Below are positions 55,145-64,000 of a DNA stretch of 64,000 nucleotides, piece after piece. The translations under genes were made by a program, and so were the position numbers. Every line of letters begins with the position of its first letter. Within the stretch, counting starts at the first letter, position 1. This DNA comes from Lumbricus terrestris. Taxonomy: Eukaryota; Annelida; Clitellata; Crassiclitellata; Lumbricidae. The notes beneath the pieces were generated by a model. That model did not search any database, was not told where the DNA came from, and saw nothing but the letters and a program-made list of their open reading frames with translations. The DNA lies in NCBI GenBank assembly GCA_949752735.1, contig OX457040.1:8335612-8399611 (forward strand), given 5' to 3'.

Positions 55145-58100
55145 ATGGTTAGCGGATCGCTGTTGGAATCGTTTAAAAAGTCTTATCTGTCGTTCTCTAA
55201 TTCACCGGCTGGAGAGTCCGATGGTAGGTAAACAACTTTAAGCAAGAAGTGTGCTAGTGCACACTATAGCCTACTTTAAATATTGACACACTATACACTT
55301 GAGATGTTGAGACGCCATTTCATTTTTAAGTAGGTAAATAAGTATAGTATGTACTTTATGAAACCGCGTGCAAATGCACTGGGGCAAACATCGAATGAGA
55401 ATAACCTATAGCGTGTACATTCGCAAATAACCAAAATATGCAAATAAATAGACCTGATCATAGTATGTAATTACAAAATACAAGCTATTCGCCAAGTTGT
55501 TAAATCTAACCATCTGAAAAATTGACCAACAGATATAAGCGAAGTCTTGTAAATTTTATTTTCTACCACGCGAGACATTCCTTTTGGTCGCAGTTGTTAC
55601 AAGTAATATCGTAATCGTTGTCTCTGTTATAGGTACCCAGAAACGGAGAGCCGTCCATCCCCTGTGCTGGATTCTGATTATCGTCTGCTTGTTGGCGGGA
55701 ATTGCCGGAGTTATTACCATCTCGATCTTATACACAGAGAAGTCAAAGCTACCGTTCAATGTAAGAGATCGCGCACCTATGTATTTTTTTCTAGCAACTA
55801 GACATTTGTGTAACGCATCTCAGGTGCCAAGCAGGGCTTTTTTAACGTGCGGTTCTACACAAAATGTGCAGTTGTAAATGGATTTGCGCAGTTGTAAAAG
55901 CACTTCTGTGCAGTTAAAACTAGTGAAAAATGTAATTGTCCTCCAGTTGAAAGTAATTTGCCATGGAGGATGGGAAGAGAAAGAAGAGGCTGTGCAGTTC
56001 TAAAAATTCCTTAAAAACAGCCCTGGTACCAAGAAGTGCTTCAATTATTGTCAAAGAAAGCTCTGATGTTCAATTCTATAGAATATAAATTACCAAAGAA
56101 CACGAACGCAGATGGAATCTAATGTTAATATAATTATGTCTGCTCACCAAAAAGCTGACAACCAATGAGTGTTTTTAGCGTTCTGACGCCTGGTTACTTG
56201 GTTGAAGAAATATTATTAGAAGAAGAGTAAAGGGGGGAGGTGATATCCATCCTTGACAACTAGAAATGCTGGTGCTATTTGAACTTGATTCAACTTAAAA
56301 TTTGTAGGTAAAACAGAGTTGAGTCTGAGGCGAGTGTAGACTCCTCTGTTGGCTATTATAGACCAAATAAAATGGAAGTCACAGACATGGGCGGAGTTTG
56401 GTTTCCGTTCTTGGAGGGGCTAAAGCCTTCTGGGGGGGTGTCCAAGCCCGGGAAAACAAACCCACTTACACGCTTAAGAACGAATCTAGGTCTTCTTGGG
56501 GGCTTAGCCCCCCCTAGCCCCTGATAAACTCAGCCCATGGTCACAGAATGCCAGATTAAAACAGTTACCATTGTCTAACAACTTCTACTGTCGACAAATA
56601 CAATTGTAATTTTTTAATTTCTGAATACAATGCAATGCAAAACAACACAGATAGCTTTCGTCGTCTGTCGGATTCACTAGATTTCTTCTTTCTGCTTCTT
56701 CTACCCAGTACGGCATCGGTGTGGATAGTGGATCGAGCAAGACGGTTTTCTACGTTTACCAATGGCCAACGGACAAGGAAAATGGAACAGGAATTGCCAA
56801 GCAGATCTACACTTGCCCCTCAGGATCGGGTGAGTCTGGGTTTCAGAGGCAGAAATCGGCTTCAATTCACAGGGATTCAATCAGTACTCTGATCTAATCT
56901 AATATATTCTAATCTAATCTAATCTAATCTAATCTAATCTAATCTAATCTAATGTAATTAAAATATAGCATTTGTAAGGCACTGCTCACAACAGAGCTAT
57001 TCAGGCCCATGAAAAGAGAAAGGTCTTCACATGCACAGCGAAGGGATGAAGGTGAATTCACCAACAGAATTTCGCTTCGAATTGCAGGGGAAACCCATTA
57101 TGCATTAAGACCCACAACAGCAAAAACCAGATGCTGGTGGGTTAATGAGGTTCGTGCGTTGTGCTTATACGATGAAATGTTAGATTGTGCGTATTTGCTA
57201 TGTGGGTGATAACCAGGGGCGGATCCAGGGGTTCCAATCCGGCCCTGCCCCCCCATTTAAAAAGTGCATGTGACGTGCCCCCCATATGGTTTCAACAAGC
57301 CATTAAATTAATGCAGCGGGAGAGAAAAGTAGGATACTAGAGAGGCCATGGTATTACTTCGTCGATCAGGATGACTCATGACTAAACAAGGTCATCAGTT
57401 ATTTTGGCAGGGAAAACTGGTATATTTTCCAGACATTTCGACCAAACGACTAAAAAAAGGTCATCAGTTTTTTCTGGCAAAGAACACCGAAAATTTTGCC
57501 TCCCCCCCGTCGAAAATTTCTGTATCCGCCCCTGGTGATAACGATGATGGCAATGACAAAGATGACAATCATAGGCCTACCAGATGCATTGATAAACTCC
57601 GCCACTGGTTGTTCCCTGCCAGTGCCAGTCCCAAGCCTGAATAAAAGAGGAGGGCGACACTAATCATATTTGATGTGACAGTGTTACATGTAACAAGCGA
57701 AATGCATTGATACACATGCATATATGAATGTATGCATGCACACGTTTATACATAGATAAATACACATATTCATGCATGCATACATACAAGTATAATGCGC
57801 ATACATACCTGCATGCATATATATATATCACATATACATACACTTACAATTCTACAATTACTCATACATTCATGCATACATAATATCACATATACACATA
57901 CATGCATGCATACATGTACAGTTGTACACTGTACAGATACATGTGTATGGCATACATATTTTCAGATAAAAAGCTTCCACCATTGGCGAATTTTGCGTTG
58001 AATCCTAGTGACGCAGGAAACCAGGTGATCAAGCCTTGCATGGACAAGATCCTCGGCATCGTTCCAAGTACGGACTACTCAACCACTCCGGTACTTGTTG

Positions 58101-58415
58101 GCGCTACGGCTGGAATGCGAATTCTCAAGTATGTCCACAGATTTACTCTATTGTGCTGTGCAGATTGTATTGTATTGTATTGTAAAGCACGTCCACTGAT
58201 TGTATTGTATTGTGTTGAGCAGATTGTATTGTATTGTTAAGTAGTCTATGTGCGCAGATTGTATTGCATTGTGTTGTGCAGATTGTATTGTATTGCGTCT
58301 ATCAATGTAGAAAGCGCCTCTTGAAATGAATCACAGATCTCTTGGTCATTGACTGTGATCATATTATTTGTCCATGTCCTTTTCTATGTGTCCCTGCCCC
58401 TTGCCTGTATCTCAC

Positions 58416-58446
<31 letters not shown>

Positions 58447-59070
58447 CATGCTCCCTGCTGTCTGCGCATTTATTGTATATCTATTAACCTTGCTTATTCA
58501 ATTCAACACATTTGAACCGTGAATTGATAAAATTGCATTCCTTCCCAGACTCAGTAGTGAACTAGGCATAATTATAAACCATTAACATATTACGCAATAA
58601 CTCATTGACGTATACGCACATACTCGTATATAAAAGACCCGCACCCAACGACCTACGACTTGATGACCCATGACCAATTGACTTATTACTTGGTGACCCA
58701 TTGACCTATTGACTTAATGACCCTTGGCTAATTGACCTATGACTTGGCGACCCATTAGAAACCTAATTATTGACTTAATGCCCCACATCACCCATTAACG
58801 TATTAATCTAATAACCAACTAATAATAAAAATAATGTCGGTCGTGTTCAGTGTAACGAACAGCAGTGCCGCGGAGGCCATCATGTCATCTGTGCGTCAGA
58901 CCCTCTCCACCTACCCCTTCAACTTCTCGCAACCTCTGAGGCAGGCGAGGGTCATCGAGGGCAACGAAGAAGGATCGTTCGGATGGATCACATCCAACTA
59001 CCTGTCCGGATCATTTGGGGTAAGTCCCAGCGTAATCCCTTCTCCTCTTGCTACTATTGTGCTTATCCTA

Positions 59071-59117
<47 letters not shown>

Positions 59118-61217
59118 GCTATTTACTCGCCTCTCTTCATACTTGTATGTATGTATGTATTGTATGCGTACACATGCGTGCCTGCATGTGTGCAATGTGC
59201 ATCCTAGCATTTATACCACACTTCCTAGGAACCTCTCAAAAGTCTGCTATCTACACAATTATGCATGCATGCATTCAGACATACATGCATACGTACGTAC
59301 GTACGTACATGCGTGCATACGTACATACGTACATGCGTACACACGTGCGTACGCACGTACATGCGTACATACGTACATGCGTACATGCGTACATACATAC
59401 GTGCGTACGTACATGTACGTACGTACGTACGTAGGTGCATGCGTACATACGTACATGCGTACATACGTACGTATTTACATGCGTACATACGTGCGTGCGT
59501 ACATATGTGCATGCGTACATGCGTGCATGCGTACATACGTACATACGACGTACATACAATCATACATACACAAATTCACGCAAATACATACATACATACA
59601 TAGTATTACATACGTTGTATGCCACACACACATGCACACGTGCACATAGTCGTACATAGTACATACACCGATACATACATGCATGTATACATTCCCACAG
59701 CAATGCGTACACACTAAGTCTTGTATGCTCAATAATGACGTATACTAGGCACATGGTTACCAATTAAAGACGGATTGCCTTTGTCATCTTTAAGGTTCAG
59801 CCAAACGTCGCATCGTCAAAGGCAGAAATCGGTGCGTTGGATATGGGTGGAGCTTCGACGCAGTTGACCTTTGACCCCGGTCACGTGATGACTGACCCGA
59901 ACTACGCTGCCAGTTTTCACCTCTACGGTTCGACGTACGACGTCTACACGCACAGCTACCTCTGCTATGGACTTGATGAAGCCAATCGCCAATACAAGGC
60001 TATGCTCGTCCAGGTGGGCATGATGATGCATGGGATCTGTTGGTTGGCTCTACAAGTGTGCGTGGGACGGCCATTGGTGTCTCTTTTTCTAGTTTGTTAT
60101 TATGCATTGTTTTGCTACCTGATGTGGTAGTTGTAAATTTCGTTGCTGAGTTTCACTTTCGGTTCTTAAAGTTTTGTTGTTTGGTTTCACTTTATTTAAT
60201 TAAATTTATTTTCACTTTATTTAAGTAAATTAATTTTCACTTTATTTAATTAAATTAATTTTCATTTTATTTAATTATATTATTCTGCTGTTCTATCTCA
60301 CTTTCGTTTGATTCTGTTTTGCTGTTTAGTTTTAATTCGTTTCAATAGGTTTCACTATTTGGTTTCACTTTTGTTTAATTGAATTTTGCTGTCAAGTTTC
60401 ATTTTCGTTCATTAGGTTTTTCTGTTTAGTTTCACTTTCGTTTCATTCAACTTCACTGTTAAGTTTCCTTTTTTCAAACGTCAGCTGCAGAACTTCAGTC
60501 AGACAGTCGACGACCCATGTGCACCAGCAGGAAATCAGACACAGATGCCGTTCTCGTCTGTCTTCCAACTGCCCTGCAGCCCTCAACCTGCAAACTTACC
60601 TGACGACTTACAGGTAAGGATTGCATGAGAGCCACCTGTTGAGTGCCTGTTACGTCACGTGTCGTATGAATGGTAATCTGATTGTTGTTGTTGGTGGTGG
60701 CGGTGACGGCGGTGGTGGTGGTGGCGGTGGTGATGGTAGTGGTGATGGTAGTGGTGGTGGTGGGGGTAGTGGTGGTGGTGGTGGTGGTGGTGGCGGCGGC
60801 GGTAGTTTTGGTGCTGGTGGTGATGAAGGGGTGGTGGTGGTAGTGGTGGTGGTGGTGGCGATGACGGTGGTGGTGGCTTTGGTTTATAACCGATTTCGTC
60901 GCATTAAAGCGCTACATTTTCATTTAGAGACTATGAAAACAATCAATGTTCAAAATTGTAAGCTTTGAAGTCTAAAGCTCCTGCTCATACATTTGACCGT
61001 GACCTTATCAAAACTCTCAGGTGTGACCGTGACCATTTCAAAACTCTCATTTTCGGTTGCTGGCCCTAGAACCTGTTGTGCTCCGCCTGGTGAATAAGAA
61101 GTCACGCCGCTTATAATTTTATGTTCCTATCTAACTGAAAAACTCCATTATTTAGCTGTGGTTGGACCGGGAGCCTTCTGCCTGGATTACCTTGAAGGCG
61201 CACTGTTTAAAAATTCG

Positions 61218-61282
<65 letters not shown>

Positions 61283-61312
61283 TTAATATTCTATTAATTA
61301 ATTACGATTAAC

Positions 61313-61352
<40 letters not shown>

Positions 61353-63381
61353 TAATAATAATAATAATAGTGAGTATGATAATAATGATAATAATAATGA
61401 TGATGATAATGATAATAATGATAATAATAATAATAGTTCCTAAGTCCCTTGGGGGGAATGAAGTACCTCAGGGCAAAAATAAAAACATAAAAGATAAGGA
61501 TAATAATGATAACAATAATAATAATAACATTGGATGATATCTGTTTTCGAAGGCAGCAGAAGCTCTTCAAGACATTGTCTTCACGTTTCGAGGGACGAGT
61601 GATCCGAACAGATGTCAATCGATCACCAGAACCATCTTCGACTTCACGGCCCACTGTCCTGTTCCACCCTGTACCTTCGACGGGGTCTATCAACCACCCC
61701 TAGCCGGAGAATTCTATGTACGTACCGGCACCTGGTCTCCAACAAAAATTTATTAATAATTATCAGCAGAATAGTTTCAATTTAACGATCATTGGCAGCA
61801 CCCTCCTCGTTTATCTCACGTTTGGACTGTATCAGTAGTATATAGCTCCTATAGCGCCGGTATCTCTTACACAAGGCATCTACCGATGGCGCTCCTAATC
61901 AAAATTTTAATCAGGTCAACATACCCGGCATATAATAGTGCAATGGATGACACGCTGTATAGCGAGAGATAGGCTAACTGTGGATAGATCTTGGGCTAAC
62001 TTGTTCTAGCTCCCGTAGGGCGGGCATGGTTTGTAGGCTGCTATTGGCGCTGATTGTTGCTGGCTGTCTGTTTTGTTAGTAGGCTGAAGTATAGGGCCTA
62101 GTTAAGATATATGCATTCTGTGATCTGCGTTCTTGTAAACTGTTTCATCCGCATAATTGTACACTGTAAGTGTAACCGCGGTTGCGGTCTGTCAACCGTA
62201 TTGTTGGATATTTAGCGAAAAATTATTATTAGAAGATTAGTCCGTAGGCCTATATTGAAGCTATGTTAATTAAGAAAACCAGAAAGTCACCAGTGTTCAA
62301 TTGTTACATTTATTCATTTCACACACTTACTAATCGACTGATATTTTCGTCTATAGTCTTTGGTTGAGCCCGTGCCAGGATTTTGTTTGGTAGGATTGTG
62401 GGCCCAGACCTTGAGAAAGCCTACAAGCAACTGAATCAATTGACTTTTTGGAGAAGCGTCTTGTGCTCTCATAGCGATGTTGGATTTAATCTACTGTAAA
62501 ATATCGCATAGAAATAAAAGTCTCAACATGAAATCCCCTTCGTTCTTACGTCGTGTGCTAGTAAACGCATTGCTTCATTTTTGCATTGTTTCGTTTGGGC
62601 TTTGGGGTGCGTTTCAAACACCCAAAACACCCCTAGCTGCGGCCTTGGCAGAAATGATTATTTACACGTGAATTTCTATGTTGCAATATTCAGGCTTTTT
62701 CGGGATTCTACTTTGCTGCCAACGACCTTGGTCTGAAACCTGCAACAAACCGTTTCTCTCTTGATGAATATCGTCAGGCGATGAATGCCTTCTGCAACCT
62801 TACCTGGGACCAGGTTAGTGCATTCAAACAATGACCTACTTCTCATATCATTTATGCTGCACATTGTGTGGTCTTCGTCAATTTATATTGCGCACTTTGT
62901 GGTATCAATGTTGCGCGTCGGACAATAGTATGAAATCGTAAACCATGTCAAAGCTGATATGGTTAGATCAAAAACAATTATTGTAAACATGTCTTCAAAT
63001 TTGCTTATCATAATTTACACTAAGAGGCCTTCAAGAAACTTGCTCTTCAGCGCTCCCAGACCAGCCACGGCAACAGGAGAAAGCCTTGATGGATTTATGA
63101 AGCGAATTGTGATTGGTCAGATGTAAAAAATATACATGCTTTGAAAGGAAGTCATTGCAGATGGACGACCGAGAAAGTGTTACCATGCATCGCCTTTCCA
63201 TGCATATACTGTACATTACTTTGTGGTTCCACACACGCTTGCACAGCTGTGGACAAAACCATGCAGGGACAGAACAAGTCGGAAACGTCACGTTAAGGAC
63301 TCATAATTGGCGCACGCTTGACGGATTATTATTATTATTATTATTATTATTTTATTTTTATTATTATTATTATCATTATTA

Positions 63382-63454
<73 letters not shown>

Positions 63455-63723
63455 ATGAATTTGTAACGCGCGCAAGGTCACACCGAAATGGGAATCGGAG
63501 GCGCTGATGAAAGAAGGAGAAGAAAAAGATCTCATCTTTTCTGTTAGGTGCGTTTCTTTGTCTCATTCTGATTATGTTTTGTGTTGAGCAGCTATCCAAA
63601 AGAACGACAAATCCCTCGATTCTTGTCATCCTCTGCTTCCAGGCTCAACACATCCACCATATTCTCATCGATGGATACGGATTCAACGACACCAGCTGGA
63701 GCTCCATCAATTTCGTACAAAAC
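55145..63723 (+). CDS. ENTPD-B: CD39-type ecto-NTPDase, lacks last exon in window
   Basis: Exons: 55145-55223, 55633-55760, 56709-56829, 57966-58128, 58851-59019, 59795-60013, 60485-60613, 61553-61717, 62694-62813, 63592-63723; 475 residues so far. All introns are GT-AG. Intron phases (1,0,1,2,0,0,0,0,0,0) and the sizes of exons 2 (128) and 5 (169) equal those of ENTPD-A. The ATG has a good context (GCAATGG). N-terminal cytosolic tail 1-26, membrane segment about 37-59, ACR1 GVDSGSSKT (73-81, Lys where CD39 has His59), ACR2 LVGATAGMR (153-161), ACR3 EGNEEGSFGWIT with catalytic Glu about 204, ACR4 GALDMGGASTQ (from 233), ACR5 AFSGFYF (392-398). The C-terminal membrane segment must be in an exon beyond 64,000. 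The exon 6 start could instead be 59801 (better acceptor TTCAG, same frame), and the exon 8 acceptor (TCGAAG) is weak. Confidence 0.9.
56386..56539. mobile_element. hAT-type MITE, CATGGGCGGAGTTT family
   Basis: Ends CATGGGCGGAGTTTGG and GATAAACTCAGCCCATG bound 154 bp with a perfect 8-bp duplication GTCACAGA. The inverse of the larger copy at 38,181-38,436. In ENTPD-B intron 2. Confidence 0.85.
56895..56955. repeat. TCTAA pentanucleotide repeat
   Basis: About ten TCTAA units in ENTPD-B intron 3. Confidence 0.95.
57214..57534. mobile_element. hAT-type MITE, CAGGGGCGGATCCAG family
   Basis: Ends CAGGGGCGGATCCAGGGG and CTGTATCCGCCCCTG bound 321 bp with a perfect 8-bp duplication GTGATAAC. Contains AAAAAGGTCATCAGTTTTT motifs shared with other hAT MITEs here. 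In ENTPD-B intron 3. Confidence 0.93.
57710..57920. repeat. CATA/CATG-rich simple repeat in ENTPD-B intron 3
   Basis: Degenerate CATACATG and CATATA runs close upstream of exon 4. Confidence 0.8.
59066..59700. repeat. GTCT microsatellite and GTAC/CATGCGTA array in ENTPD-B intron 5
   Basis: (TGTC)n at 59,068-59,118, then about 290 bp of interleaved CGTACATA, CATGCGTA and CGTACGTA octamers (59,275-59,560). The octamers are largely palindromic (GTAC, CATG), so both strands stay open for over 90 codons; these frames are not genes. Confidence 0.9.
60175..60478. repeat. TTTCACTTTATTTAATTAAA degenerate repeat
   Basis: Imperfect units of about 30 bp, TTTCACTTTCGTTT..., fill ENTPD-B intron 6 up to the exon 7 acceptor. 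Confidence 0.7.
60683..60885. repeat. GGT trinucleotide repeat
   Basis: GGT/GGC/GAT triplets in ENTPD-B intron 7; the Gly- and Val-rich frame is an artefact. Confidence 0.9.
61070..61215 (+). repeat. Dispersed LINE-tail fragment
   Basis: Matches 12,330-12,492 in order: GTTGTGCTCCGCCTGGTG, TAGCTGTGGTTGGACCGGGA, then TTGAAGGCGCACTG. Both copies lie in introns of the paralogous genes (intron 6 in A, intron 7 in B). Confidence 0.5.
61215..61540. repeat. AAT trinucleotide repeats
   Basis: Pure and interrupted AAT/GAT runs in ENTPD-B intron 7, ending about 10 bp before the exon 8 acceptor. Confidence 0.95.
62010..62150 (+). repeat. SINE family 2, 5'-truncated copy
   Basis: CTCCCGTAGGGCGGGCATGG, TTTGTAGGCTGCTATTGGCG and the CTGGCTGTCTGTTTTGTTAG body match the copies at 5703-5880 and 8760-8935 (reversed). 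The tRNA head is largely lost. In ENTPD-B intron 8. Confidence 0.6.
63045..63175. repeat. Dispersed repeat shared with 15,770-16,025
   Basis: GCGCTCCCAGACCAGCCACG and GTGATTGGTCAGATGTAA match the intron-9 repeat of ENTPD-A. Confidence 0.5.
63325..63455. repeat. TTA trinucleotide repeat
   Basis: Long TTA/TTAT run in ENTPD-B intron 9. Confidence 0.97.
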
Positions 63724-63734
63724 GTCAGTATATA

Positions 63735-63757
63735 TATTGTATGTATGTATGTATGTA

Positions 63758-63788
<31 letters not shown>

Positions 63789-63833
63789 ATGTATGTATGT
63801 ATGTATGTATGTATGTATGTATGTATGTATGTA

Positions 63834-63868
<35 letters not shown>

Positions 63869-63972
63869 ATGTATGTACATGTATGTATGTATGTATGTAT
63901 GTGTGTGTGTATGTGTGTATGTGTGTATGTGTGTATGTATGTATGTGTGTATGTATGTATGTATGTATTATT
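63735..63972. repeat. GTAT/GTGT microsatellite
   Basis: About 240 bp of (GTAT)n with GTGT blocks, starting about 10 bp after the exon 10 donor of ENTPD-B. Confidence 0.97.
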
Positions 63973-64000
63973 TTGTATATATGTGTCCATTCATTCATTC

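Noticed and set aside
58834..59649. A 271-codon frame starting in ENTPD-B exon 5
   Set aside because: Only the exon 5 part (58,851-59,019) is coding. The rest reads through a clean GTAAGT donor into GTCT and GTAC simple repeats.

Overview
This is nuclear DNA from an intron-rich, repeat-dense animal. It carries spliced genes with GT-AG introns, strong Kozak starts, metazoan-type membrane NTPDases, a STARD7-like gene, an intact Ty3/gypsy retrotransposon, LINE remnants, tRNA-derived SINEs, many hAT-type MITEs and very long microsatellites. I see no bacterial features. A marine invertebrate, perhaps a deuterostome such as an echinoderm, is my best guess; that is an impression from repeat texture and gene content, not a proof.

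Layout. (1) 1-3,880, minus strand: the first two coding exons of a STARD7-like lipid-transfer gene, which runs off the left edge. (2) 6,592-18,191, plus strand: a complete 11-exon gene (600 codons) for a CD39-type ecto-nucleoside triphosphate diphosphohydrolase, called here ENTPD-A. Its first exon encodes a ubiquitin-like (beta-grasp) domain joined in frame to the usual N-terminal membrane anchor, an arrangement I do not know from this family. (3) 18,192-55,144: about 37 kb with no convincing host gene. It is filled with nested transposons: hAT-type elements with perfect 8-bp target duplications, a G-rich minisatellite ending in a Helitron-like terminus, a truncated LINE with a triplicated 3' end, and a young Ty3/gypsy element (38,441-45,250) whose LTRs are 946 bp each and differ at about 3 positions. 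The only hint of a host promoter here is a CRE-rich stretch near 28.25 kb. (4) 55,145-63,723, plus strand: ten exons of a second CD39-type NTPDase, ENTPD-B. It has the same intron positions and phases as ENTPD-A, an ordinary short N-terminal tail, and a last exon beyond the right edge.

The two NTPDase genes are tandem paralogues. Both should encode enzymes with two membrane anchors and an extracellular catalytic domain that hydrolyses nucleoside tri- and diphosphates; all five apyrase conserved regions are readable in each. They differ in the cytosolic N-terminus (ubiquitin-like domain versus a 26-residue tail), in ACR1 (His versus Lys) and in the ACR3-ACR4 loop. The STARD7-like gene and ENTPD-A are divergently arranged with about 2.7 kb between their start codons.
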